Of a stretch of DNA of 64,000 nt, positions 36,442-47,592 are shown piece by piece. Made by a program: the position numbers and the translations under genes. The stretch lies in assembly GCA_963969595.1 (NCBI GenBank), contig OZ018411.1, positions 27,353,445 to 27,417,444 on the forward strand, written 5' to 3'. The stretch is from Neckera pumila (lineage: Eukaryota; Streptophyta; Bryopsida; Hypnales; Neckeraceae). Every line of letters begins with the position of its first letter. The first letter of the stretch is position 1. Below the pieces are notes generated by a model. The model saw only the letters and a program-made list of their open reading frames with translations. It searched no databases and was not told the origin of the DNA.

Positions 36442-37680
36442 TTAACCCCTAAAGGACCGAGGCCCTTTTTCTACCAAAACACACTCAAAACTGCCATTTC
36501 TATAGCAAAAATTTAAAAAGTTTGAAATATGTTTTTTTTCCGCATCTAACTATAGGATCTTACACCTAACTAGTATGAGAGTGTGTGGAAAAAATGTCAG
36601 AATTTTTGACTGCACAGATTGCAAGATATCTGCGTTTAAAGTGAAAAAAACAAGTTTTTCAACACATTGTGGGACTAGATTTTTTGACTTTGAACATTTT
36701 TAACTTTATTTATTTGCACTACAAAGTTTTGAGCTTTTAATGTTTATATTGGAGAATTGAGTTGAGAATCTAGCCAAAAAAAAAAAGTTCAAAAAAACTT
36801 AATTTTCATTATTAAAAAAATTGTTAAATAGAAGTTGGTACGAGATAGAAGGAAAATCTAAAATATTTATACATTTTAGGTGGGATTAAAATGCACTAAT
36901 CACAATGGTGAGACAGTTCTAGCAAGTAAACTAAACCATGCAAAAAAAAAAATTTGAAAAATTTGAAAAATTGCATTGAGAAATGAATCTACAAGTTATT
37001 TTTTTCAAAAAGATGCTCTAATTGCCCGAAAAACAAGAATGTCATAACTTTCTCATACAAAATCCAAATGAAATGAATCAAAGCTTTCTAGATAGACAAA
37101 AATATAATCTATGAGAAAAAAAATACTTAAGAAAAAAAGAAAAAGGTGGAAATGTTTTTTGCTGCCCGCCATCCCCTATTTTGAGCTTATTTGGTCATAA
37201 CTTTTGTTCCCGAGCACCGATTGTGAAAAAAATTACATCCTCATGAAGCTAATCAGCTTTTCTACCTCCAAAAAATATTTCAAAAAATCAGAAGAAAATT
37301 TCAGCCCGTAGGTACCTACCCAAAAATGCATTTGTCCCTCGAAGGGACAATGGTCCCATTAGATGATATTCAGGGGTCTTGGAGGGCCATTTCAGGCCCG
37401 TTCCTTGATCTGCCTAGATTCAGTGAACGCTGGTACGGAGGTGTCAAAATTTTTCTTTTCAAAAAAAGAAAAAAGAAAAAAAAAAAAAAAATTTACCAAA
37501 ATATCATTTTAAGCAAAATTTTTATTTATTTATTTATTTTTTCAAAAAATGACGTGGCAATTGTTGTGCCACGTCAGCCAGCTGCTGCTGCTGCATTCCC
37601 GCAGTCTGGGAATGCAGCAGACAGCAAGGGAACTCGGAGCCCTCCAAGACCCCGAATCTCATCTAATGTTTAGGGGTTAA
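36442..37680. mobile_element. piggyBac-like MITE, element K, nested in J
   Basis: Ends TTAA-CCCCTAAAGGACC and TTTAGGGG-TTAA. It is inserted at a TTAA inside J and itself interrupted by Q (37357-37668) within 15 bp of its right end. Removing Q restores a perfect GGTCCTTTAGGGGTTAA end and a length near 925 bp. Confidence 0.85.
37357..37668. mobile_element. CATTAGATGA-ended element Q (312 bp), no target duplication
   Basis: Ends CATTAGATGATATTCAGGGG and (reversed) CATTAGATGAGATTCGGGG, about 30 bp of terminal repeat. The flanks join to an unbroken element-K end, so no bases were duplicated. Read on the other strand the target is CCTAAA|GGACC. Inside are two tight hairpins, GACGTGGCA...TGCCACGTC (37551-37575) and a CTGCTGCATTCCC palindrome. 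A relative is at 51131-51422. Confidence 0.85.
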
Positions 37681-37758
37681 TACAAAACTTCAGCCTATAA
37701 GCTCTTGCCCAAAATTCCCATTTATTCCCCAAAGGGACAATGGTCCTTTAGGGATTAA

Positions 37759-38842
37759 CATTGGAGTTGAGCTTTATGGTTGCTTTTAGTGTGACAAAAA
37801 GACAAAGCTATCTCTAAAATTTATTTATTTTCCTCCTACATGAAAGTGTAAACAACATGAAAATTGACGACAACAATTCCAATTCCCAAGAACTTGAAAA
37901 CTATTTACACAATATAGAAGTCTGCTCTACAAGCGGTCTAAACAGATTGAAGAGCTGTTAGTAGTCTTTGATGCCCAAGTCTTTGAACAGAGTTTGAGCT
38001 CATTGTTCCAAGAATCCTGCTTTTGATTACCGAAGCACCTCCTCTCTTGTCAATTCACACAATTCACAAGGGTCCAAGGTTTCTTCCGAGCAAAAAGGGC
38101 AAAGCAGTGCAAAATTGCTCACACAGTAGAGAATTATGATACCGACATTCAAGAGTTTCAGAGCGCGCACTTCCATCGTTGGAGGTTCTAATGTTGCACT
38201 CTCACATTCTTCAATTGCTCGATCCTTCAAATTTGGAAGTTGGCAATGGAAGTCCAATTTTGTGCTTTGGCTATGAAACTCATCGTCATACTAAGGTTCT
38301 TCGGTACAAGCAAAACATTCAAAAGATGAATATTGACAGCAAGCAATCTTGTGAAGAGAGGCGCGATCAGTCGACTCACGAGGTACTGTATTTCAGTTCA
38401 GTCACAAGTGACAATACAATCATACTAATTACAGACCAGAGGCAAGCCACACTCTTTAAAAAACGGAGCTCTGATTCAGAGATTTACCTTTTTACCTTTT
38501 CAAATAAAGAACCAATTTGGCAGTGAACAAGCCAATTGCCGTAATATACAGTACTGATCTCTCGAAGCCATCAATGAGTGTCCAAGAGAAGAAACAACTC
38601 TATGGTGGGCCTTGTGACCAGAAAATAATCATCCTGTGTAATTGAATAAAAAGAGCTCCAGGAATTAGTTTGTTTGATCAACGATAGTATAAGCTAATCA
38701 AGTTGCAAGGCTGTCTAATAATAGGGGAGGGAAATTTAAGGTGAGGAGACCTTGAGAGTAACTCATGTACTTGGAGAGCGCCAGCACCCAGGCCACGACG
38801 TTGACGACCTCGGTAGCCAATTTCAGGCTTTCCTTTCCTGCG
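37759..38842. other. single-copy segment left of duplication copy B
   Basis: Not related to the sequence left of copy A's breakpoint. It holds two minus-strand frames that look exon-like (38027-38257 and 38696-38842), described separately. Otherwise nothing is recognised. Confidence 0.5.
38027..38257 (-). CDS. possible terminal exon, Cys-rich, unknown
   Basis: An open minus-strand frame ending in TAA. It reads CPFCSEETLDPCELCEL near its C-terminus, two CxxC pairs that could bind zinc, preceded by a hydrophobic stretch (LLNVGIIILYCVSNFALL) that could be a membrane helix. No upstream exon or acceptor is proven. I do not recognise a family. Confidence 0.25.
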   Translation of the reverse strand: MDFHCQLPNLKDRAIEECESATLEPPTMEVRALKLLNVGIIILYCVSNFALLCPFCSEETLDPCELCELTREEVLR

Positions 38843-38861
38843 GAATCGGCAGGGGCAAGGT
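38696..38861 (-). CDS. chimeric 3' exon after the duplication breakpoint
   Basis: In copy B the first 20 nt of MYND exon 3 (DLAPADS) are followed by foreign sequence that stays open for about 48 codons (AGKESLKLATEVVNVVAWVL and on) to a stop near 38698. A CCGCAG just before GAAAGG could instead be the genuine acceptor of an older exon. The protein is not recognised. It may be part of an unrelated gene joined by the duplication. Confidence 0.3.
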
Positions 38862-39583
38862 CCTGCCAGGGCCACACGAGCAAGTGAGTCAAACTAGCAG
38901 GCAGTCAAGAAGTAGAAAGCAAACTGCAAGTGAGAAATTGTGCACAAAATTACATACGTGAATCGTCTAAACACATTGTGGCAATCATATTCTCTCTACC
39001 CGTTAAAAAAATTAACACAGTTACGTACATCGATAGTTTAAATATGATCTTAAGTAATTCAGTATTGTAATGGCAAGTTCATAAACTCTCTACCAGCTCG
39101 GATGTAAAATCGAACATTACTATTCTTTGAACAAGATCTCACCTCTCCAACGTTCTGTGTGGCTAGGCCTTCAGAGAACTGGAAACCGTTCGAGGGTGCT
39201 GTGTCGCTCCCGCAAGATAACTCGTGAAGGAGTGAATGTGCGGCTTGATGAGCGAATGTGCGGCTTGATGTGCCGTGGAGCAGTAGTAAGCAGACTTGCA
39301 ATTAGGGCACCGGGTCAGTACCCGAAACCCTAAGAAAAACGCACAGATTTCCCCTACAAAGGGAGCAGAGACGTCTGCAGAAACATCTGCAAAGAGTTCG
39401 GGAGACTCAGATCCTTCACCGGAGGTTGCGGAGATTGCACGATCGGAATTTTGTGTTTGCTTTCAAACCCGCCATCCCATATCGAGAAATCGGCGAACAA
39501 CTCATTGGTGTATTCGTATAATTGCCCATAATCGTTAAATTCCTGCAAACGATCAGGCCCCTGTGCAGTCACGAGACACTAAG
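38843..39583 (-). pseudogene. broken copy of the MYND gene
   Basis: Only exon 2 (39560-39143) and the first 20 nt of exon 3 correspond to the intact gene. Exon 2 has lost 16 nt near 39400 and gained a 20-nt tandem duplication near 39235-39270 that falls within the finger-coding part; both shift the frame. The start exon and its telo-box promoter are deleted (junction near 39755), and exon 4 is absent. A full protein cannot be made. Confidence 0.88.
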
Positions 39584-39761
39584 ATTTGATAATTTCACCC
39601 GAGTTATCAGAGCTTTCACTCTTCTTCTATATATATCGCATGCACTTCTTCTCATGGCCATCAAGCGATATTCAAATCAGAGAACGTCTCCACTTGCCGA
39701 AATCGAACATGATGCACACACTCTCACCTAGAATGTGATCAATTACTGGACAACAAATAAT

Positions 39762-40169
39762 TCAATTCTTCTTCAGTTCCGTTCTCGTATAGTGATCTCC
39801 GTGAGGGCAGTTCGTAGTCCAGATCAAGCTCGCAACGGCAACGAAAAGGGCGCTTCGAAACTTGCGATCTTTACACCGATCCGTGCTATGAAAAAAATTT
39901 GCAGTGCTTGGCAGCAATGATGCTTGATCCTCATCGACTTCAAAAAGGGCAGTCTTTTGTGGTGAATCATTAGTTAAGGTGGACATGAAGTCCCATACCA
40001 TTCCAAAATTGGAAGCACTTAGCGTTGAATATTTCGATTCCGAAACTACTCTGGGAAGCCTCAATTGATGTATACGAGACTCTCGACGAATTCGTTTCAA
40101 TTCTATGGTGCCTTCCGAGAGCTTGAGGCAGCACACGAAGAGGCATGCGGCTGGAGAAGGGAGAGGCAA
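39762..40169 (-). other. copy-B partner of the 6354-6785 open frame
   Basis: A 135-codon frame matching the copy-A one over most of its length, with many amino-acid differences and an indel near LLPSTA. See the copy-A entry; coding status is unclear. Confidence 0.22.
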
Positions 40170-40520
40170 CGGCGGGAGTGAAGGAGAAAGAAGTGGTAGG
40201 CAGAAGACGAAGTCAGGGGAAGAATTGCACCGAAGGAATCGTCAACAGAATAAGCCTCTGATATTTGCATTGAAGTTCAGATAATAGCCATCCCAATGAT
40301 CGTAATTGAGAGCTGACACTGTCCACAAAACAAATTCACTCACCAGTTCGAAAAAAATTCATCTGGTCGTCCGGTCGTCTAGAAACTTATTCCTGCTCAA
40401 CATCTACAGACATAAAATACTGAATGTACGCAGAAATCAGGACCAATGAAAACGCTTCCATGCTCTTGCAAAGAACTCACAAGACTATAAATGTGTCTTG
40501 AGCATCTAAAACATAGAGTC

Positions 40521-40841
40521 CTAGACAAACCGATTTTTCTCAATCCGCTCCACGAGGTCTGACTGTGAAGCTTTTCGCATTCCCAACAAGCTTCGAGTTG
40601 AAGCACAAGATTCCAACGAGGAAAAACTCCAGAACTTGAACTCCAGAACTCCAACTCTAAGCTTGTTAGCAACACGGAAAGCTTCCTACCCGGAATCCAA
40701 ACGTACGGTGAGCTTTTCCTCTCCTTCATCGTAGGTCCTCTTTGCCTTCACCACGGAGATGGCCAAATTGGGACCTCTCAGTTGTAGGTCATTGCATTCA
40801 AGCATGTTGCCGTGGAGCTCCCAAAAGCGTCCACGAACGGC
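40521..40841 (-). pseudogene. B3-domain exon with a premature stop
   Basis: Equivalent of 7535-7855. In the GW motif the codons GGT TGG are GGG TAG (stop at 40686-40688), removing the end of the DNA-binding domain. The acceptor is still AG (GGTAG). The rest of the exon aligns well. Confidence 0.75.
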
Positions 40842-41676
40842 CTACCAACAAAGATATACAACATAATGTGTTAATAATTTGAATCAATAAGTGCACAATA
40901 CTCCAATAACAATGGCCCTAATGAATGAAGAGTGAGTTGGAGATAGTTCCACAAAATAGTGTTTTTGTATTGTGGACATGGGTGCGCTGAAGGCTTTTAC
41001 CTCTTATTGCCTCCCCAAGGAGGTAGACATCTAGAAGGGGAAGTGATTTACCAAGCTTCAATGCCAAGTGTGGGACGAGGGTTAGATGGTCACCCAAAAA
41101 CAAGGACAAGGTGGTGCTTGCTTGCACACCCTACAGGATAGTGGTGCTTGGTCTACAATCCACCAAGGCAAGGTATTTCTAAACCATGTGGCTGAAGACT
41201 TGTCCTTATCCTCGTCCTCAATGTCCATGTTGACCTTGTTTTTGTCATTGTCGTCATCTGGGTGGACGCTCTACCAACAACCACCTGAAACTATGAAAAG
41301 TTGATCAAGTTAAAAATGAGAATTTCACCAACTTTGATGTGGTTGTACAGGAGTCAAAGCCTCGAGTCTGTGTGTTTGGGCCTGGTGGGTTTAAAACTCT
41401 CTTGATGGTGGAAGACTCAGGCTTGACTCTTGTACAAACACCCAGTCTTCGGTTGGCGACATTGTCATAATTAACTTGATCAGCTTATCATCAAAATAGA
41501 AGCAACTGGAGATCTGATGGAGCATTGCAAGAGAATAGTAAGTAGTTTCCAATGGATTCACAAAAATCTTTCTTGAGCAAGACATACTCAAGCGGAACAG
41601 TCCAGCTAGCTACTGTTTCTTCATTCCTTTGATTACCAAGGCAGGAGATGAACGCATCAATCAATGCAAGCATGGG

Positions 41677-41832
41677 CACAGGGAGACCGGGGAGGCATTA
41701 CCCCCCCGGTGTTTATTTTCCCATTGCAGCTTCACCCCCCCTTGACTTTCCATTTAAAGAAAGTCAAGGGGGGGTGAAGCTGCAATGGGAAAATAAACAC
41801 CGGGGGGGTAACGCCTCCCCGGTCTTCCTGTG
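41677..41832. mobile_element. 156-bp foldback MITE (CACAGGG ends, GGG duplication)
   Basis: Ends CACAGGGAGACCGGGGAGGC and (reversed) CACAGGAAGACCGGGGAGGC. The arms are about 70 bp and nearly perfect, with a 10-nt loop. GGG flanks both sides; copy A has a single CATGGGTAAA (8734-8743). The 3-bp duplication and CAC start suggest a CACTA derivative. As RNA it would be one long hairpin. Confidence 0.92.
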
Positions 41833-42247
41833 GGGTAAATAACAACCAGATTGCTTTGAAGCGTTTACAAAACCAGTGATCGACTTAAAACTTCTCAGGA
41901 CTTGGTGAACTCTGGTCTGTGTAACAGCACTGAGTTTGTTCCGTTTGATCATCAAGGTATATATGAGGAATGGAGCATGGCAAGATTGAACAAAATACCT
42001 AAGCAGTAAGCAGTAACAACATTGTGCTGAAGGCTAGGAAAACTCTCCACCAAGTGGAGACTCCTGTCCCACAGTCCAGCAAGTTTGCAAACCCGTTTGA
42101 TCATCAAGCTACAAGCTAGTGGAGCATCATACATACCAGCATTGCAAAGAAGTAAAGCAGTTTCAGATGACGCATCACATTCTCCTGAAAGAAATGAGCT
42201 GCCCAAATATCATCTGCTTGCAAACATACCAGAGAGTAGGCGAATGG

Positions 42248-42347
42248 CCCTTGCACCACCTGGGTGGCCATGGACTTGGAAACGAGCTTGTAAAAGAAAA
42301 ACGTATCTGTCGTTCACAAGACCATGGTCACCCAGGTAGTGCAAGGG
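42248..42347. ncRNA. copy-B partner of the 9200-9299 hairpin
   Basis: Same arms as 9200-9299 with two changes in the right arm, one allowing G:U pairing and one a mismatch. The loop is identical. Confidence 0.3.
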
Positions 42348-43070
42348 ATGCTCTAAAAACAACTCACTCACAACGTTGTCCAAAGTGAACACTAGCTCAG
42401 ACATGCAGACCTCCACAACTTCCTCTGGTCTTGCAGCTCTGAAATCGAGCTCAGAATAAGGCGGCGCCAGGAATTAAATCTGCTCGACTAGCTCACACAG
42501 AAGACTGAACTGAAGTCTGAAGAGGGCGAGCATGAATTTATGTTCGGAAGCACAGATAGATGAAGGACGTGTCGATGAGCAATTTCGCAGCATCTCGTCG
42601 TCTGGGAGTACAGGTTGGGATGAACGTTACGTACTTGACGTGGGTGATGTGTTGTTGCAGACTTGAAACGAAATTTCAAGCGCAGGACCCGTGATCGACG
42701 GAGTCTCCAAATCAGACTGCCTGTCTGCCTTGTGTCGCAGCACGTCGTTGTAGGGACATGACGTTGTGGCCTGCAAGTTGTGTTTCTCAAGCAAGCTTGT
42801 TCAGGCAAAATGTCGGTTGTGGACGGTTTGAGGATTGGTAATACTCTAGCTGTCTAGCAGACCCCATCTTGATAGAATTAAAGTAGGCACCCCCAAATGT
42901 GCCACTAATTGTTACTGAGCCTATTTACTATTATTAAACTGTTCAAAGTTTTCAATTTTCTTGTTGGCAAATGAAAGGAGGTTCCAATGCACCAAAGAAC
43001 AAGACATTTGGATATTGTATGCAAAAGTTATAAAGGAACAAAGCTTGGTTCTAAAAGCGTTTTCACATAG

Positions 43071-43302
43071 ATGGCAAATTCCATTAAAATGGCCATTCCA
43101 GAAATCTGGCACTTTTAAAACAATTGTTTTGAAATCTATACGTGTCCTAGATGGTTAAGATCGGCTGTTATAAAATCTAAACCTGTCCTAGATGGTTAAG
43201 ATCAGTTGTTATAAATTCTATACCTATCCTAGATGGTCACAATGGCGCGTTGTCAAAATGGCACGCAAAGTACCGCCATTTTAACGAAATTCCCGTCCAA
43301 AA
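43071..43302. mobile_element. 232-bp insertion with a 41-bp triple repeat
   Basis: Absent from copy A near 10030. Imperfect inverted ends around GTTAAAATGGC. The interior holds three 41-bp units from 43132 based on TCCTAGATGGTTAAGATC. Confidence 0.6.
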
Positions 43303-43646
43303 TTGATTTTGGAGATGTACACATAGTGAAGATGGTGCTTTAAGATCATTGGTGCATTTCGAGGTGCCTACCTTAAATCAAGTAAAATCAGGTTCTTTTA
43401 TCCTTCATTATTTTGAACCCCTCAAAAAATCAAAGTTCATTCATATAAGATATCTAATAGTTGCATTGGTTAAGAGAATTTAGAATTTATACTTGAATAT
43501 TTCAAGTTAAATGCTTTTGAATTGATTAGGATAAGTATATATTTGGCATTAATGACTCAACAAGATATGTAGAATATTAAATAAAATACTTGAATCTAGA
43601 TATTGTGGAATGTTTTGTTTCATATTATTTGGTGGTATCAACAAGC

Positions 43647-43873
43647 ATGTTACATTTAACTACTTCTGGACTTTCACTTGAATTCTGGACAAAAATATCA
43701 AAAATATCTTGATAATAACATTTGGAGATCTCCAAATGTTAGAATAGAACTTTGGACGCTTTGTATAGATCATTAGATGTTTTATACGATCTCCCAATGA
43801 TTATCTCCTGATGTTTTTTTCCAGATGTTAATTCTAGGCTCTTCAAATGTCCAAAAGTAGTTAAATGTGGCAT
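43647..43873. mobile_element. 227-bp MITE T with CATTTAACTACTT ends
   Basis: Left ATGTTACATTTAACTACTT and (right reversed) ATGCCACATTTAACTACTT. It is flanked by AAGC and AAGT, and copy A has a single AAGC (near 10986). The interior has repeats of GGAGATC and GATGTT. No coding capacity. Superfamily not assigned. Confidence 0.75.
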
Positions 43874-44034
43874 AAGTTTGCAACCTTATTTCTTAGGCAA
43901 CTTTCCATAGTAAATTAAAAACTTGGAGTTATACATCAATTTGATTTCTAGTATTCTAAATTTTATAAATTGTCCTTGAAATGCCACCGTAGATTATATT
44001 GCTTTTGGACCATGATTACAACCTCCAAAATTGC

Positions 44035-44800
44035 AAGATTGAGACCTTTGAAAGCATCTAGTGATCATATAGTGGACTTTTTGGTAAAGGTAAAAGGCTA
44101 GACTACAACCATCCTCTACCAAATTTGCCTTAAATAGGATCAAGAGTTTTGAGTGTGTTTAGGTGAAATCTGAATTTGCATCCATTACCATTGCTACAGT
44201 CTTTTAGCTTCCTAAAAATGACATTAGAGACTTTTGAAAGCTATCGATGATTTCATAGTGCATTATTTGATGAAGGTGAAAGGTAAAAGTGCAATTGGTC
44301 TTATCTTATACCAAATTTGCTTCCAATTGAGATCTAAAGTTCCAAAATGCATATGTGAAAGCTCTTCGTATCAATCACCGTTGTTATAGTCTATTAGCTT
44401 CCTAGTAATTGTCATGTTAGAAGATCAAGACCTCTAAAAACTATTGGTAATCTTGTAGTATATTTTTGATGAAGGTAAAAGGTAAGAGTACAACCGATCT
44501 TATTCTCTATAAGTTTTGCTGTTTTGCCTCCAACTAAGATAAAAAGTTTCAATGTGCATTGGTGAAAAATGACAATACTTTGTACCAATAATTATTGTTA
44601 TAGTCCTGAAAATAGTGATCACTTTGAAAGTCTCTGGTGCTTTCTTCTTGTTGAAGGTGAAAGGTTAGACTACAATGATCGTGGCCTTTATCAAACTTGC
44701 TTTATGATTGCAAGAGATTTCAATGTGTGCATTTGAAGTTACTTCATATTGATCATTGTGTTATAGTCTTTTAGCTTTCTAGCTACTAATTGTCATAGTT
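44035..44800. repeat. copy-B partner of the degenerate 160-200-bp tandem array
   Basis: Units start near 44040, 44228, 44424 and 44610 with the same internal landmarks as in copy A. Confidence 0.65.
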
Positions 44801-45619
44801 TTAATAATTCATTTGAATATTACAATCCATCATGTATGCCAATGCAAAAATAAAGAGATATTTCCTTCTTACAATATGTCTAGATTTGGTCCAAAATTCT
44901 TAGGCAATGGAAGGAATTACCCCAAGTTTTTTACTTCCAAAGCTCTTTTTTCATCAAAACACTCAAAACTACCCTTTCTATTGCAAAAAAGGAAAAACTT
45001 TATTAAATGATTTTTTCATATCTAACTATAAGATCCTTTTGCACTAGACTATTATGAATGTGAGGAAGTAATTTCAAGAAATAAATATCATATAGATTGC
45101 AAGATATTTGCATTTAAAGTGAAGAAATTGAAGTTTTGAGCATATTTTTTGATTAGCTTATTTGACTTTGAATCTTTACAACTTAGAATATATAGATCAA
45201 ACATTTTGATTTTGATTTTGATATTGAAGATTTGAATTGAAAGTCTAGGATACAAATACAAAAAAAACACTTGTGATTTTCATTCTTTAAAAAATTGTTC
45301 ATCAGAAGTTGGTACTAAATTGAAGAAAAATATAAATTGTCCATAGCTTTTGTCAAGGTTGGACTCTGCACAACAACGAGGATGCTTTGGACAAGCATCT
45401 TGACGAAGGCACAAGCTATATCTTTATTAGAAACACAAGATGTATTTAGGAGAACAAAAATACAAAGGACAAGGCTTTGGATCAAGAGCTAAAGTTGAGT
45501 GCTATGAACTAGACATTAGAATGAAATGTTGAGAATGAGGAACCTTTCAGTCTTGACTTCTACATATACTAGAAGATCCTAAGCTTTTTTGTCAAGCTTG
45601 GAAGTCATTTGAGAAGCTT

Positions 45620-45775
45620 ACACAAGGTTCCACAACATTCCACAAGGTTCCATGAGGTTCCACAAGATTCTACAAGGTTCTACAAGGTTCCATGAGATTC
45701 CACAAGGTTCTACGAAATTCTACGAGGTTCTACAAGATTTCATGAAATTTTACAAGATTCCATAAGATTTGTAGA
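45620..45775. repeat. minisatellite, first part
   Basis: Same TTCCACAAG and TTCTACAAG units as 12955-13345. The remainder of the array resumes at about 47541-47590 after an insertion. Confidence 0.8.
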
Positions 45776-47540
45776 TAGGTGTTTCTTCTATTGTTCTTAG
45801 TCTTTTAGTATGTGTTTTTGACGTTTTTGACTGGCTGTATGTGTATTTGTGTGCCAATTTGGAAGTTTTGTCTTGTAAATAGCCAAATTGGAGTCCTTTT
45901 CTAGTGAAGATTGATTAATTGAGTGGGTCCTAGTTGGTTTAATAATGGCCAGTTGGTTGCAGTTTTTGTCCAAGTTGGTATGATTGAGTTCAAGGGGGTC
46001 TCATTCCAAATTGGTTTTGCCAGTGAGTTGTGGATGAATGTGGATGCCAAATTGGATGTTTTGTTTCTGTTCCTATTTGGTTGTGTGTGGCGGTTCCGAG
46101 TTGGGGTCTGAGCTGTTAGGTTGGTTATCTCCGAGTTGGTAACTGCCAGTTTTGGGATTCCTATTTGGTTGTCGATTTTGTGGTCATTTCTACCCACTGT
46201 CGAGAGCGAGTCCAGTGTGTGTCCCAGCCAAATCGTGCTATGTAATTCTGTGTTTCTAGTTCTTTTGTGTGTGCTTTTGTCTCTGTGAGTCCAAGTTGGT
46301 GTGTGTGTGGTTTATGTGTCTGTGTGTGTCTGAGTCCGAGTCGGATATGTTTGGTGATATTGGTGTGATGTGAGTGAGTGCTAATTGGAAATTTGTCGTG
46401 TAAGGATTGGACATGGAGATCTTTGTTTAAGTGCAGGAAGTTGAAGAGATGATCCAATTTGTGGAAGTTGAGTTTATTGAAGTGGTGATTTTAATTCAGT
46501 GAAGAAAGATTCCTATTTGGTGGAAGTGAGCACCAGTGCGAGTGGATGTTGAAGCAATTGGAAGTTAAATTGAAGCTTAAGTTAGTGGTGTGAAGTTATG
46601 GAGTTAAGCCCAAATTGGAAATTAGAAGATAGGGCTGAGAGTTGGAGTTTGTAGCAGAAACTTGAGCAGTGTGAGATTTTATTTAGCTGTAGAGCTTTTT
46701 GTTGTATCAACGGTGATTTGTCACCAAGTTGGTTTAATGCAAATCGAAAATATTATGTCAAAATGTGGTGCTGTGATGGATATGTTAAGTGAGAAGTGAT
46801 TGATTGTGTTTTTATTGATTCCAGTTGGTGTAGTTCCAATTTGGTTGAGTCAGAGTGGGTGCTGTGAAAGTTAAGTTAAATTCCAAATCGGAGATGTGAA
46901 GCTTAAACCTTGTCTGTCTGGCTTTCCGATTTGGTTATGCATTGTCATGTGTCATGTGTTTGAATGAAGCCTTTTAACGAGGAGGAGTGACTGAGAATCC
47001 AAGTTGGCGATGGAAAATTCTATTTGAAAAGCGAATAATTCCAAATTGGAATATAAGAAATGTCAATTTTGTAATAGTTGGAGTTGTACAAAAATGAAGT
47101 GTGACATAACAAGGGAGCAAGCAAAATCAGTAGGTGGTGGAGTTTAAATTCCAATTCGGAGGTCTGAGGAGCCAGGCGCAGTGAGCACCTGGGTGAGCCG
47201 AGTTGGAAGACGGACAGCCCGACTTGGTGGTGGTCCCTGTGCCAGTGCGAAACCAAGTTGGTGGAAAGAATATAAAGACCGACTTGGCATTTGGGAGATT
47301 GGCTTAACCTCTTTGGATGTTAAAAAAAAATTAATTAAAAATAAGAATATTAAAATTTCAATAGTAAGGAAAATATATATATTTAAATATGGTTAAAGGA
47401 GTCTATTTTCTTTCTTGCTTGGTGTTTGTAGTGTCCTATTAGGCTACTAATTGACTAATTAGAAACGAACCTATTAGACAGACCTCCCTGGATCGAACAT
47501 AAACTATAAGTTGGGTAAATTCCTAATTGGGTTCCAACGC
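45776..47540. other. G+T-skewed insertion of about 1.77 kb in the minisatellite
   Basis: Absent from copy A. The plus strand is rich in G and T, with many repeats of CCAAGTTGG, CCAAATTGG and GAGTTGG and GT runs near 46250-46340. It starts TGTAGATAGG and ends CCAACGCA, which could be solo-LTR ends, but I could not find a matching 5-bp duplication. Minus-strand frames here are low-complexity His/Thr/Asn-rich translations of the skew and not convincing genes. Confidence 0.5.
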
Positions 47541-47592
47541 AATCTACAAGATTCTATGAGATTTTGCAAGGTTCTACAAGCTTAGAAGTTGT

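Larger units (their letters stand above)
35628..37758. mobile_element. piggyBac-like MITE, element J, split by element K
   Basis: Left end TTAA-ACCCCTAAAGACC; right end CCTTTAGGGA-TTAA at 37758. The two halves join across K at a TTAA: the sequence before K (AAATTCACAAAC) and after K (TACAAAACTTCAGCC) together read as the interior of element N. Without K it is close to 0.9 kb. Confidence 0.8.

Noticed and set aside
39522..39920. Plus-strand frames over the MYND copy-B promoter region
   Set aside because: No conservation with copy A frames and no splice logic.
45901..46457. Two 98-codon minus-strand frames
   Set aside because: Low-complexity His/Thr/Asn-rich product of the G+T-skewed block, overlapping each other in different frames.
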